In this document: one piece after another, positions 16,849 through 25,783 of the stretch | How the letters are laid out: every line of letters begins with the position of its first letter | Position numbering within the stretch: position 1 is the stretch's first letter | NCBI RefSeq assembly: GCF_036188265.1 | Contig: NZ_CP108093.1 | Span: 5,724,001 to 5,788,000 of the forward strand | Length of the DNA stretch: 64,000 bases | Source of the DNA: Streptomyces sp. NBC_00247 | GTDB lineage: Bacteria > Actinomycetota > Actinomycetes > Streptomycetales > Streptomycetaceae | Direction of reading: 5' to 3' | Program-made: the position numbers and the translations under genes | Notes under the pieces: model-generated | What the model was told of the DNA's origin: nothing | The model's database searches: none | Seen by the model: the letters and a program-made list of their open reading frames with translations, nothing else

Positions 16849-17559
16849 GTGCCGACGGTCCCTATGATCCCGTCCATGGCTGAGGAGTACGCGGCAGAAC
16901 GGCGGGAGCCCCGCCCCGGCACGCTCGCCACCGCTTGGGACGACCTCGTCCGTACCGCCCGCAGGACGGCGGCCGACGGACTCGTCGTCGGCACCTCCGG
17001 CAACGTCTCGGTACGCGTCGGCGACACGGTGCTGGTCACCCCCAGCGGCGTCCCGTACGACCGGCTGGGCCCGAAGGACCTGCTCGGCGTCGACCTCGCG
17101 GGTCACCGCACCCTCGGCACCCTCACCCCCACCAGCGAGCTCCCGCTCCATCTCGCGGTCTACCGCTCCACCGGCGCGCGCGCCGTGGTGCACACGCACG
17201 CCGTGCACGCCACCGCCGTCTCCACGCTCGTCGACGAGATCCCGCCCGTCCACTACGCCGCCGCGATGCTCGGCGGCCCGGTCCGCACCGCCGGATACGC
17301 CCGCTACGGCACCCCCGAGCTGGCGGCGAACATGCTCGCCGCCCTCCGCGACCGCACCGGCTGCCTGCTCCGCAACCACGGCACGGTCACCCACGGATCG
17401 AGCCTGGACGAGGCGTACGACCGCACCGCCCAGCTGGAATGGCTCTGCCGGGTCTGGCTCGCCGCGAGCTCCGTCCCCGGCCGCGCACCCTCCCTGCTCT
17501 CCCCGGACCAGCTGGACGAAGTCGCCGAGGCGCTCCGGGGCTACGGCCAGCGCGGCTGA
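16849..17559 (+). CDS. class II aldolase (fuculose-phosphate aldolase-like)
   Basis: 236 residues. GTG at 16849 has AGGAAGG upstream; the ATG at 16876 is an alternative. It belongs to the class II aldolase/adducin family: GTSGNVSVRVGD phosphate loop, TPTSELPLH with the acid, the zinc ligands in VVHTHAVHATAV and the third His in LLRNHGTVTHG. The family cleaves L-fuculose-1-P, L-rhamnulose-1-P or related sugar phosphates, or acts as a decarboxylase/epimerase. The exact substrate is not evident. It stands alone on the plus strand. Confidence 0.85.
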   Translation: MPTVPMIPSMAEEYAAERREPRPGTLATAWDDLVRTARRTAADGLVVGTSGNVSVRVGDTVLVTPSGVPYDRLGPKDLLGVDLAGHRTLGTLTPTSELPLHLAVYRSTGARAVVHTHAVHATAVSTLVDEIPPVHYAAAMLGGPVRTAGYARYGTPELAANMLAALRDRTGCLLRNHGTVTHGSSLDEAYDRTAQLEWLCRVWLAASSVPGRAPSLLSPDQLDEVAEALRGYGQRG

Positions 17560-17710
17560 GACCCGCCCCGGCACGCCCCACGACCCACCACCGCGAGCCC
17601 CGGCACGCGCCCCGCCCCCACCCAAGCGCGACACGTCCCACGACACGCCGTGCCCACCGGACGGCCCATCCCACTGGCCCCCCGCACCGTCTTGCCGCGA
17701 GACTGAAGCC

Positions 17711-18838
17711 GTGCGCCCGGCAACAGCGACGGCAGCGGCCGTCTCCACGATCCTCGGCGCCGGCGCGGCAGCGGTCGCCGTCGGCAGATACGCCGGCGGT
17801 ACCGCTCTCACGGTCCCCGCCGGCCGCCCCCTCCCCGCCGACCGCGGCCTGACCGTCCACGCGACGGCGCCCGGGCAGGTGACCCTGACCCGCTCCTTCG
17901 CCTCGCTGCGCCCCGGACTCTGGGGTCTCGCCGGACCGGACGTCCACGCCGTGGTCGGCCCGGTGGCCGACGAGCCCGCGTTCTCCGCCGACACCGTCGT
18001 CCGCCGGCTCGTACGCGTCACCCAGGGCTCCCTGGAGCCGGGCACTCGCGTCCGGGCCACCCCCGAGGTGCACCGCGGCGACCCCGGCACCGCCCTCGGG
18101 CTCGTCCACCACGAGGTGGAGATCCCCGGCGAACTCGGCGCACTGCCCGCCTGGTACGTCCCCGCCGACCGCTCCACCTGGGTCATCGCCCTGCACGGCA
18201 TCGGCACCACGCGGGAACACACCCTCAACGTGATGGGGTTCCTGAACGACCTCCGCCTCCCGGTGCTCGCCCTCGCCCACCGGGGCGACGCGGGAGCCCC
18301 GCGCTCTCCGGACGGACTCGACCACCTCGGCGCTTCGGAATGGCGCGATCTCGACGCCGCGATCCGCTACGCCCTCCGCTACGGCGCCGAGAAGGTCGTC
18401 CTGCTCGGCTGGTCCACCGGCGCCACCATGGCCCTGCACGCCTGCGTCGACTCCGCGCTCCGCGACAGCGTCGCCGGCCTCGTGCTGGACTCCCCCGTCA
18501 TGGACTGGGAGACCACCCTGCGGGCCCTCGCCGCGGCGCGGGGCGTCCCGACCGCGCTGATGCCGCTCGCCGTCCGCGCCGCCCAGGGGCGGACCGGCCT
18601 GCGGGGCACTCCGCTCCTGCACGGCAGGCTGCCGACCGTGCTGCGCGTTCCGACGCTGATCTTCCACGGCCCCGGCGACACCCTGGCCCCCTGGGGACCC
18701 TCGCGGGAACTCGCCGCGCTCCGCCCCGACCTCGTCGCCCTGCACACCGTCCCCGACGCCCCCCACGCGTCGATGTGGAACCTGGGCCCGGCCGCCTACG
18801 AGGAAACCCTCCGCCGCTTTCTCACGCCCCTGATGTGA
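17711..18838 (+). CDS. alpha/beta hydrolase with N-terminal membrane anchor
   Basis: 375 residues. The N-terminal hydrophobic segment (about 5-30) looks like a signal anchor. The hydrolase core starts near 155: oxyanion region IALHGIGTTREHT, nucleophile elbow LLGWSTGAT, the Asp-bearing IFHGPGDTLAP and the His in DAPHASMW. The long N-terminal part (about 30-150) has no motif I know. Likely a serine esterase or peptidase near the membrane; the substrate is unknown. Confidence 0.8.
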   Translation: MRPATATAAAVSTILGAGAAAVAVGRYAGGTALTVPAGRPLPADRGLTVHATAPGQVTLTRSFASLRPGLWGLAGPDVHAVVGPVADEPAFSADTVVRRLVRVTQGSLEPGTRVRATPEVHRGDPGTALGLVHHEVEIPGELGALPAWYVPADRSTWVIALHGIGTTREHTLNVMGFLNDLRLPVLALAHRGDAGAPRSPDGLDHLGASEWRDLDAAIRYALRYGAEKVVLLGWSTGATMALHACVDSALRDSVAGLVLDSPVMDWETTLRALAAARGVPTALMPLAVRAAQGRTGLRGTPLLHGRLPTVLRVPTLIFHGPGDTLAPWGPSRELAALRPDLVALHTVPDAPHASMWNLGPAAYEETLRRFLTPLM

Positions 18839-18946
18839 GAGTTGGGGGCAAACCGCCCGGTTGATGACCGCCGGGCGGGGCCGCTCGGACGGGGCGGCGC
18901 GGCTTCCGTTTGGGCTTTCGGCCTGTCAGAGGCAAGACTGCTCCCC

Positions 18947-20353
18947 GTGACGTCCCGTAACCCGCGCGACTCCAGGCTGCGACTTGTCCGCCCGCGACCC
19001 CTCGCCACGGCGCGCAAGGCCGTGACCACCCGCCGCACCAGGCCCGCCCCCCGCCCACCCGAGGGCACTCCGCCACGCACCGAACTGGCCCGCCAGGCCA
19101 GGGAGGTGCTCGCCGCGGACGTGCGGGTCGCCCACTGGGCCGCCGCCGACGGCGCCGGCCCCGGCACGGCGCCGCTCTCCGCAGCCGATCTGGACCGTGC
19201 CGCCGCCGAACTGCGGCTCACCCCCGACCGGGTGCTGGCCGGCTGGGACCGGGCCCGGCTGGCCGGTCTCGTCGAGCTGCACGGCGACACCGTGCGCCCC
19301 GGCTGGCGCCTGCGCGCCTGGGACCGCGACGACTCGGCGGTGCTCCGCGGCTGGGTCGCGCTCTTCGACGCGTGGTCGCTCGTGCACGTCTCGCCCGAAG
19401 GCATCGAGGCGACGGCCGTCGCCGAAGCGATCGAGGCGGTTCCCCAGGTCCTGTCGCTCCTCCAGCTCTCCGCCGGGCCCGTGCCCGTACCCGTCCTCCT
19501 GGACCTCCTCGGCCAGCGCGTCGCCGAACTCCACGAGGAACGCTGCGAGGTGCCGTACGCCCCCGGCGCCGAGGGCGCACCGGCGGGTACGCAGCCCGTG
19601 GCCCCCGCCGCCGCGCCTTCCGACGAGCTGAACGCCCTGCTGCTCGACTGGGCCCTCGAAGGCCTCGCCGCCGTCGGCGCGCTCACCCTCGAACCGGGAC
19701 ACGCCACCCTCACCCCGCTCGGCAACTGGGCGGTCTGGGTCAAGCTGGAGCAGATCTGCGTCGCCGCGCAGAGCCCGGCCGGGAACATCGAACAGCCTGC
19801 CGCCGGCATGCTCCTCGGCTGCGCCTCGCTCACCCCGGGACCGGCCCGCGCCGAGTACCGCGCCTGGCTCGCCGCCCGTACGGTCCCCAGCGCCGTCGCC
19901 GAACTCCTCGGCGTCGCCCGCGGCGAGGACGCGCTGCTGCGCGGACTGGCCTTCGAGGCGCTGCGCGTCGTCGGTGCCCCGGCCGAGCCCGAGGTCCGCG
20001 CGGTCGTCGCGCACCCCTCGCTCCGTCCGTACGCCCTGCTCTGGCTCGCCGAGTACGAGGGCGCAGACCCGGACGACGCCCAGGAGGTCCTCAGCCGCGA
20101 GGAGGCCACCTGGCTCTGGGTGGACACCGCCGCGGCCGTCGCCGACCACGGCGAGACCGGGCTGCTCGTGCGGCACCTGGACTCAGCCGTCCAGGGCACC
20201 GTCCCGGCGCTGCTCGAAGAGGTCCGGGCGGTCGGCCACCCGCGTACGGTCCAGGTCCTGGTGGCGCTTGCCGCGGCCCACCCGGACCCGGCGCTCGCCA
20301 AGGCGATGCGACGGGCCGCGTTCCAGGTGCACACCGGCGGCGGCCGCGCCTGA
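18947..20353 (+). CDS. conserved hypothetical protein, helical-repeat-like
   Basis: 468 residues from the GTG at 18947 (AGAGG lies about 14 bases upstream); an in-frame ATG-like start at 18842 would add 35 residues of poorer composition. The protein is soluble and almost wholly alpha-helical, with winged-helix-like stretches in the middle (GALTLEPGHATLTPLGNWAV) and HEAT-like pairs in the last third (LLRGLAFEALRVVGAPAEP, VPALLEEVRAVGHPRTVQV). No catalytic motif. Such proteins are common in Streptomyces and their function is not known to me. Confidence 0.7.
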   Translation: MTSRNPRDSRLRLVRPRPLATARKAVTTRRTRPAPRPPEGTPPRTELARQAREVLAADVRVAHWAAADGAGPGTAPLSAADLDRAAAELRLTPDRVLAGWDRARLAGLVELHGDTVRPGWRLRAWDRDDSAVLRGWVALFDAWSLVHVSPEGIEATAVAEAIEAVPQVLSLLQLSAGPVPVPVLLDLLGQRVAELHEERCEVPYAPGAEGAPAGTQPVAPAAAPSDELNALLLDWALEGLAAVGALTLEPGHATLTPLGNWAVWVKLEQICVAAQSPAGNIEQPAAGMLLGCASLTPGPARAEYRAWLAARTVPSAVAELLGVARGEDALLRGLAFEALRVVGAPAEPEVRAVVAHPSLRPYALLWLAEYEGADPDDAQEVLSREEATWLWVDTAAAVADHGETGLLVRHLDSAVQGTVPALLEEVRAVGHPRTVQVLVALAAAHPDPALAKAMRRAAFQVHTGGGRA

Positions 20354-20442
20354 CCCGCCACGTCCCCCGGGCCCGCCGGCCCGGGGCGTGCCGGACCACA
20401 TCCGTCGGGCGGGCGGTGCGAATGGTGCGACCCGGCCCTGGC

Positions 20443-20862
20443 TCAGGCGGCGCCCGGGGCGTACGTACCGAAGCTCCACACGTTGCCCTCGGCGTCACGG
20501 GCCATGTAGTCCCGCGAGCCGTAGTCCTGGCCGGTCGGCGGCATCAGGATCTCCATCCCGCGGGCCGCGGCGCGGGCGTGGTGTCGGTCCAGGTCCTCGG
20601 CCGAGCCGAGGACCACGTAGATCCCGACCGGTCCGCCGCCCGCCATGGCCCGCGCGAAGACGCCGTCCCGCCCCCGGGACCCGAGCATCACCCTGCCGTT
20701 GCCCAGGGACAGCTCCGCGTGGACCACGGCGCCGCCGCCGTCCTCGTACACCGCTTCCGCGGTGAACCCCAGCACCTCGGTCAGCGTCCTGATCGCCGCC
20801 TTCGCGTCCTCGTACAGGACCGTCGGGAAGACCGTGGGTGCGCCGTGTGCCGTGTCCGTCAT
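20443..20862 (-). CDS. VOC (glyoxalase/bleomycin resistance-like) protein
   Basis: 139 residues; ATG at 20862 with GGAAGGTGA seven bases upstream. Vicinal-oxygen-chelate fold of the PhnB type: PTVLYEDAKAAIRTLTEVLGF, the beta strand VVHAELSLGNGRVMLGS and the closing YMARDAEGNVWSFGTY with its acidic ligand. The family includes dioxygenases, isomerases and binding proteins. The substrate cannot be inferred. It is convergent with the upstream gene. Confidence 0.85.
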   Translation of the reverse strand: MTDTAHGAPTVFPTVLYEDAKAAIRTLTEVLGFTAEAVYEDGGGAVVHAELSLGNGRVMLGSRGRDGVFARAMAGGGPVGIYVVLGSAEDLDRHHARAAARGMEILMPPTGQDYGSRDYMARDAEGNVWSFGTYAPGAA

Positions 20863-20967
20863 GGATCGTCACCTTCCGCCACTCTCCGCGCGCTGTGATC
20901 CCCGTCTCATTCTGGCACCGCCCGGCGGTCCGGGCCCGTGCACGGCGGAGGAGTTGCGCACCGCCCG

Positions 20968-20973
20968 TAGAAT
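20968..20973 (+). promoter_or_regulatory. -10 element of the leaderless mini-ORF
   Basis: TAGAAT at 20968-20973 ends six bases before the ATG at 20980, the spacing that puts the transcription start at the A of the ATG. No convincing -35 is visible at 17-19 bp. Confidence 0.55.
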
Positions 20974-20979
20974 GGGCCC

Positions 20980-21003
20980 ATGGCAATTCTCCTTGTGCAT
21001 TAG
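20980..21003 (+). CDS. leaderless heptapeptide leader ORF (MAILLVH) before ABC-F
   Basis: ATG at 20980 starts the seven-codon ORF M-A-I-L-L-V-H, ending TAG at 21003, 60 bp before the ABC-F start. It follows a TAGAAT box at leaderless distance. Three codons (GCA, ATT, CTT) are A/T-ending and rare in this GC-rich genome. A short leader peptide before a ribosome-acting ABC-F protein is the classic layout for attenuation, but no obvious terminator/antiterminator pair is seen in the short gap. Inferred. Confidence 0.5.
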   Translation: MAILLVH

Positions 21004-21063
21004 CGGCGTCGAGAGACCTCCGCCCTCGTCCTTCCGCCGTCCATACCGCCCTGGAGTCTTACC

Positions 21064-22662
21064 GTGATCACCGCTTCCGGCATCGAGCTGCGCGCCGGCG
21101 CCCGCGTCCTCATCGAAAACGCGTCCTTCCGCATCGCCAAGGGCGACCGCATCGGCCTCGTCGGCCGCAACGGCGCCGGTAAGACCACCCTCACCAAATG
21201 CCTCGCCGGGGAGGGCACCCCCGCCGGCGGGACGATCACCTCCTCCGGTGAGGTCGGCTACCTCCCGCAGGACCCGCGCACCGGAGACCTCGACGTCCTC
21301 GCCCGGGACCGCATCCTCTCCGCCCGCGGCCTGGACGAGATCCTGCGCCGGATGCGCGAGAACGAGGAGCGGATGGCGAACGGCAAGGGCGCCACCCGCG
21401 AGAAGGCGATGAAGAAGTACGAGCGCCTGGAGACGGAGTTCCTCACCAAGGGCGGGTACGCCGCCGAAGCCGAGGCCGCCACCATCGCCGCGGCCCTCAG
21501 CCTTCCGGACCGCGTGCTGGGCCAGCCGTTGCACACCCTCTCCGGTGGTCAGCGCCGCCGTGTCGAGCTCGCCCGCATCCTCTTCTCGGACGCCGACACC
21601 CTGCTCCTCGACGAGCCCACCAACCACCTGGACGCCGACTCCATCGTCTGGCTGCGCGACTACCTCAAGTCGTACCGGGGCGGCTTCATCGTGATCTCCC
21701 ACGACGTCGACCTCGTGGAGACGGTCGTCAACAAGGTCTTCTACCTCGACGCCAACCGGTCCCAGATCGACGTCTACAACATGGGCTGGAAGCTCTACCA
21801 GCAGCAGCGCGAGGCCGACGAGAAGCGCCGCAAGCGTGAGCGCCAGAACGCCGAGAAGAAGGCCGCCGCCCTCAACTCGCAGGCCGACAAGATGCGCGCC
21901 AAGGCCACCAAGACCGTCGCGGCCCAGAACATGGCCAAGCGCGCCGACCGGCTGCTCGCCGGGCTGGAGGCCGTCCGCGTCTCCGACAAGGTCGCCAAGC
22001 TGCGCTTCCCGGAGCCCTCGCCCTGCGGCAAGACCCCGCTCATGGCGGAGGGCCTGTCCAAGTCGTACGGCTCGCTGGAGATCTTCACCGACGTCGACCT
22101 CGCGATCGACAAGGGCTCCCGCGTCGTCATCCTGGGCCTCAACGGCGCCGGGAAGACCACGCTGCTGCGGCTCCTCGGCGAGGCCGAGAAGCCCGACACC
22201 GGCGAGATCATCAAGGGCCACGGCCTCAAGCTCGGTTACTACGCCCAGGAACACGAGACCCTCGACCCGGAGCGCACGGTCCTGGAGAACATGCGCTCCG
22301 CGGCCCCGGACCTCGACCTCGTGGAGGTCCGCAAGACCCTCGGCTCGTTCCTCTTCTCCGGCGACGACGTGGACAAGCCCGCGGGCGTCCTGTCCGGCGG
22401 CGAGAAGACCCGGCTGGCCCTGGCCACGCTGGTCGTCTCCTCGGCCAACGTCCTGCTTCTCGACGAGCCCACCAACAACCTCGACCCGGCCAGCCGCGAG
22501 GAGATCCTCGGCGCGCTGCGGACCTACAAGGGCGCGGTCGTCCTCGTCACGCACGACGAGGGCGCGGTGGAGGCGCTCCAGCCCGAGCGCATCATCCTGC
22601 TCCCCGACGGCGTCGAGGACCTCTGGGGCGCCGACTACCGCGACCTGGTCGCCCTGGCCTGA
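21064..22662 (+). CDS. ABC-F family ATP-binding protein
   Basis: 532 residues, GTG with GGAG seven bases upstream. Two ABC ATPase domains without membrane parts: Walker A GRNGAGKTT (34-42) and LNGAGKTT; signatures LSGGQRRRV and LSGGEKTRL; DEPTNHLD and DEPTNNLD. A charged coiled linker of about 80 residues (QQQREADEKRRKRERQNAEK) joins them, as expected for ABC-F P-site tRNA interaction motif linkers. These proteins bind the ribosomal E site and act on translation or drug-stalled ribosomes rather than transport. Whether this one is housekeeping (EttA-like) or protective cannot be told from the sequence. Confidence 0.92.
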   Translation: MITASGIELRAGARVLIENASFRIAKGDRIGLVGRNGAGKTTLTKCLAGEGTPAGGTITSSGEVGYLPQDPRTGDLDVLARDRILSARGLDEILRRMRENEERMANGKGATREKAMKKYERLETEFLTKGGYAAEAEAATIAAALSLPDRVLGQPLHTLSGGQRRRVELARILFSDADTLLLDEPTNHLDADSIVWLRDYLKSYRGGFIVISHDVDLVETVVNKVFYLDANRSQIDVYNMGWKLYQQQREADEKRRKRERQNAEKKAAALNSQADKMRAKATKTVAAQNMAKRADRLLAGLEAVRVSDKVAKLRFPEPSPCGKTPLMAEGLSKSYGSLEIFTDVDLAIDKGSRVVILGLNGAGKTTLLRLLGEAEKPDTGEIIKGHGLKLGYYAQEHETLDPERTVLENMRSAAPDLDLVEVRKTLGSFLFSGDDVDKPAGVLSGGEKTRLALATLVVSSANVLLLDEPTNNLDPASREEILGALRTYKGAVVLVTHDEGAVEALQPERIILLPDGVEDLWGADYRDLVALA

Positions 22663-22719
22663 CCGGGCGGGCGGTGCGGACGGACGGGCCCGGCCCGGCA
22701 CGTCCGAGGCCGCCCCGAT

Positions 22720-22748
22720 CGAATGATCCACGCCGAATGGATCATTCG
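22720..22748. promoter_or_regulatory. GATC-bearing inverted repeat upstream of gbn
   Basis: Perfect 10-bp arms CGAATGATCC (22720-22729) and GGATCATTCG (22739-22748) with a 9-base spacer. GATC occurs at 22717, 22725, 22740 and 22759, and again at 23004, all between the ABC-F stop and gbn. Since Gbn is a GATC-binding protein, this may be an autoregulatory site. Confidence 0.5.
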
Positions 22749-22798
22749 GCCTACGCGTGATCCCTCATCTGTGCGAGACGGTCTCATCCCTCGGCGCG

Positions 22799-22824
22799 GC
22801 GCCCGGCAGATACCTGCCGGGCGC
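22799..22824 (+). terminator. intrinsic terminator after the ABC-F gene
   Basis: An 11-bp perfect stem, GCGCCCGGCAG (22799-22809) and its complement (22814-22824), with loop ATAC. AGCCGTTTT follows. It lies 137 bp after the ABC-F stop and before gbn. Confidence 0.7.
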
Positions 22825-23045
22825 AGCCGTTTTGGCGCCCCCGCCCCGGACGGCCCTGACCTGGACTTTCTCTTTCGTGCTCTCCCCAGCTGCCTCTTGA
22901 GCCCCTCAGAATGCTTCATTCCGCTTCTGTGGAGCCCTTCCCTGGCGCGGAATCGGGTTGTACGTACCTTGCCGAATGGGTGGTCAGGGCGCACGGTAGG
23001 GGTGATCATGAGAAACAAGAGCGCACTTCCCATGAGGAGGCACGG

Positions 23046-23267
23046 GTGGCCGAGACTCTGAAGAAGGGCAGCCGGGTTACCGGCGTCGCGCGCGACAAGC
23101 TCGCGGCAGACCTGAAGAAGAAGTACGACTCCGGTGCGAGCATCCGGGCGTTGGCCGAGGAAACCGGCCGCTCCTACGGATTCGTCCACCGGATGCTCAG
23201 TGAGTCCGGCGTGACCCTGCGGGGACGCGGCGGAGCGACACGCGGCAAGAAGGCCGCATCGGCCTGA
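23046..23267 (+). CDS. gbn: nucleoid-associated protein Gbn (GATC-binding)
   Basis: 73 residues, GTG at 23046 with AGGAGG six bases upstream. Small basic DNA-binding protein: a Lys-rich N-terminus, a helix-turn-helix (IRALAEETGRSYGFVHRML, about 34-52) and a basic tail RGRGGATRGKKAASA. Size, sequence type and position after an ABC-F gene fit SCO1839/Gbn, described as a GATC-binding nucleoid protein affecting sporulation and antibiotic production (recalled, not checked). Its upstream region is rich in GATC. Confidence 0.85.
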   Translation: MAETLKKGSRVTGVARDKLAADLKKKYDSGASIRALAEETGRSYGFVHRMLSESGVTLRGRGGATRGKKAASA

Positions 23268-23411
23268 CGGTCGGCGGCGGGTCTCGGGCGTGGGCAGCGG
23301 GTCCACCGAATCGGAAGGGACCACCCGGTCGGCCACACGGTCGACCGGATGGTTACTGTTCAGTCACTTAGCTGGTGAAGTGCTGACAGCACCCCGATCC
23401 GGAGGCGCACG

Positions 23412-24203
23412 ATGACCTCGCTCGACCCGCTGCTCGACAAGGACGGCGTACGACTCACCGTCGATGACGCGGTCGCCACGGTGACCCTGACCAATCCGGC
23501 CAAGCGCAACGCTCAGTCTCCCGCTCTGTGGCGGGCGTTGACGGAGGCCGGGCGGGCAGTCCCCGGTACCGTGCGGGTCGTGGTGCTCCGCGGCGAAGGC
23601 AAGTCCTTCTCCGCGGGCCTCGACCGGCAGGCGTTCGCTCCCGAGGGCTTCGACGGTGAGCCCTCCTTTCTCGACATGGCGCGCGGACCCGAGTCCGGGC
23701 TCGACGCGACCATCGCCGAGTACCAGGAGGCGTTCACCTGGTGGCGGCGGAACGACATCGTGTCGATCGCGGCCGTCCAGGGCCACGCCATCGGGGCGGG
23801 CTTCCAGCTCGCCCTCGCCTGCGATCTGCGGATCGTCGCCGACGACGTGCAGTTCGCCATGCGGGAGACCAGCCTCGGGCTCGTCCCCGACCTCACGGGC
23901 ACCCACCCCCTGGTGCACCTCGTGGGGTACGCCCGCGCGCTGGAGATGTGTGCCACCGGCCGCTTCGTGTCGGCCCCGGAAGCCGAGCGTACGGGCCTCG
24001 CCAACCTCGTCGTCCCCGCCGGCCAGCTCGACGCCGCGACCCAGGACCTGGCCGCCGCCCTGCTGGCCGCGCCGCGTGACGCCGTGACCGAGACCAAGGC
24101 GCTGCTGCGCGGCGCGATCTCACGCACGTACGAGGAGCAGCGCGCCGCCGAGCGAGCCGCCCAGGGCCGCCGACTGCGCGACCTGGCGGGCATCACCGAC
24201 TGA
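23412..24203 (+). CDS. enoyl-CoA hydratase/isomerase family protein
   Basis: 263 residues, crotonase fold: ATVTLTNPAKRNAQSPALW, the first oxyanion strand GKSFSAGLDRQAF, and VQGHAIGAGFQLALACDLRI with the second oxyanion Gly. Downstream, METSLG-like text (MRETSLGLVPDLTGT) carries the first Glu position of hydratases but lacks the second Glu of classic hydratases in the expected place, so isomerase, hydrolase or another crotonase activity is possible. GGAGG lies before the ATG. Substrates are acyl-CoA thioesters. Confidence 0.85.
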   Translation: MTSLDPLLDKDGVRLTVDDAVATVTLTNPAKRNAQSPALWRALTEAGRAVPGTVRVVVLRGEGKSFSAGLDRQAFAPEGFDGEPSFLDMARGPESGLDATIAEYQEAFTWWRRNDIVSIAAVQGHAIGAGFQLALACDLRIVADDVQFAMRETSLGLVPDLTGTHPLVHLVGYARALEMCATGRFVSAPEAERTGLANLVVPAGQLDAATQDLAAALLAAPRDAVTETKALLRGAISRTYEEQRAAERAAQGRRLRDLAGITD

Positions 24204-24237
24204 CGCGCCCGACGGACCCGGCCGTTCCGGCAGGCCC

Positions 24238-25092
24238 TCAGCCGGGCTCGGGGGCCTGCACCACGGCGGTGACCAGAACCGAGACCGGCGGCCCGTCCTC
24301 CAGTGCGCCCGTCACGGCCGTGCGCACCGCGCGGGCCACGTCGAGCGCGCGGTGTCCGCCGGCCGTCGCCACCTCGACCCGTACGTGATCGGCCGAGGTG
24401 GTCACCGGAGCGCCCAGCACCCGGGTCAGCGAGACCACGCCGGGGACCGCGGCGGCTGCCAGCCCCGCGGCCCCGTCGTCCCGCCCGGCTCGCACCTCCG
24501 GCCGGGGGAAGGCCGTCCGCTCCCCGGCCGCCGACGTGCCGGCCGGAGCCGTGCCGTCCGCCGACGTCCCCACGGGAGGCGTCCCCGCGTGCAGCAGACC
24601 CGTCACCCGCAGGTCCACCTCCGCCACGTCCAGCCCCAGCCGCCGCGACGCGGCCTCCATCAGGGCTTCCCTGAGCAGCGCGGCGGACGTGGGCAGCGGC
24701 CGGTCGGCGACGGCGGTGAACTCCGCCTCGATCCGCAGCGGACCCGGCGGCAGCGCGCTCGGCGGCGCGGGCGGCCCCGGGGCCCGCCCCTCGTGGCGCT
24801 CCTTTCTCAGCCCTTCGCCGTACCGCTCTGCCGGACCCGCCCCGGTCCCTCGTCCCGGGCCTTCCCCCGGCGCACCCGGCGCGGTGCCCGCCGTCGCCGC
24901 GCCGATGCGCAGCCGCCCGAGCACCGCGCCGGGCCCCGCCGTCGAGTCCCGCAGCACGGACGCGGCGGCCCGCTCGGCGATCCATGCTCCGTCCCCCGGA
25001 CCGCCCAGAGGGAGCAACCGGCCCAGCCCGAGCCGTTCGCGCACCGAGGCCGCCCATCCATCCGCCCGCCGGGGGCCGTCCGCCGTTGTCAT
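24238..25092 (-). CDS. Asp23-related hypothetical protein
   Basis: 284 residues from the ATG at 25092. Divergent from the Asp23 cluster by 96 bp. Two regions resemble halves of the Asp23 fold: IEAEFTAVADRPLPTS with a following helix, and AVPGVVSLTRVLG, then VRVEVATAGGHRALDVARAVRTA and SVLVTAVV. They are separated by low-complexity Ala/Gly/Pro/Thr linkers. No catalytic motif. In Streptomyces such genes lie beside Asp23 genes; a role in the same envelope assembly is inferred. Confidence 0.65.
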   Translation of the reverse strand: MTTADGPRRADGWAASVRERLGLGRLLPLGGPGDGAWIAERAAASVLRDSTAGPGAVLGRLRIGAATAGTAPGAPGEGPGRGTGAGPAERYGEGLRKERHEGRAPGPPAPPSALPPGPLRIEAEFTAVADRPLPTSAALLREALMEAASRRLGLDVAEVDLRVTGLLHAGTPPVGTSADGTAPAGTSAAGERTAFPRPEVRAGRDDGAAGLAAAAVPGVVSLTRVLGAPVTTSADHVRVEVATAGGHRALDVARAVRTAVTGALEDGPPVSVLVTAVVQAPEPG

Positions 25093-25188
25093 CGCCCCAG
25101 CCTGCCGTATCCGCAGCGCGAACCCGGACAAGCGCACCTAATGTGGGCAAGGGAGTACACCCCTGCCCCATCGAAGGGATGAGCGGCC

Positions 25189-25674
25189 ATGAGTGAGACC
25201 ACCACGCAGCGCCCCGGCCCGGACGCCTCCGGCGACGACCGGGGCCGAAGCCTGACCAAGCGCGGCGGCGGCGACGCCGGTGCCCGCGGGCGCACCACGA
25301 TCGCGGACGGGGTCGTCGAGAAGATCGCCGGACTGGCGGCCCGCGACGTCGACGGTGTGCACGCCATGGGCGGCGGGCTCTCCCGCAGCTTCGGCGCCAT
25401 GCGCGACCGGGTGCCCGGCGGGGGTGGCAAGTCGCCCGCCCGCGGGGTGAAGGCCGAGGTCGGCGAGTCGCAGGCCGCGCTCGACCTGGAGATCGTCGTC
25501 GACTACGGCGTGGCCATCCACGAGGTGGCCCGTGACGTCCGCGAGAACGTCGTCGCCGCAGTGGAGCGGATGACCGGGCTCGAAGTGGTCGAGGTCAACA
25601 TCGCGGTCAGCGACGTGAAGCTGCCCGACGAGGAGGACGACGAGGACGACGGGTCCTCCTCCCGGGTCCAGTAG
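25189..25674 (+). CDS. Asp23/Gls24 family envelope stress protein
   Basis: 161 residues. After a charged, disordered N-terminus the Asp23 domain runs from about 35 to 145: TTIADGVVEKIAGLAARDVDGVHAMGGG, LDLEIVVDYGVAIHEVARDVRENVVAAVERMTG, VVEVNIAVSDVKL. The C-terminus is an acidic run (DEEDDEDD). In firmicutes Asp23 is an abundant membrane-associated protein tethered by AmaP; an AmaP-like gene is four genes downstream. Good SD before the ATG. First gene of a five-gene plus-strand cluster. Confidence 0.92.
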   Translation: MSETTTQRPGPDASGDDRGRSLTKRGGGDAGARGRTTIADGVVEKIAGLAARDVDGVHAMGGGLSRSFGAMRDRVPGGGGKSPARGVKAEVGESQAALDLEIVVDYGVAIHEVARDVRENVVAAVERMTGLEVVEVNIAVSDVKLPDEEDDEDDGSSSRVQ

Positions 25675-25783
25675 TCCGGGCGACCACCGTGCACCCGGCC
25701 GCCCGTCATGCCCGTCGGCCCGGCCCACCGCCGGTTTGCCGGGCCCGTTTACCCCTGTCCGACAAGGGAGTTGAGGAGTCAGC

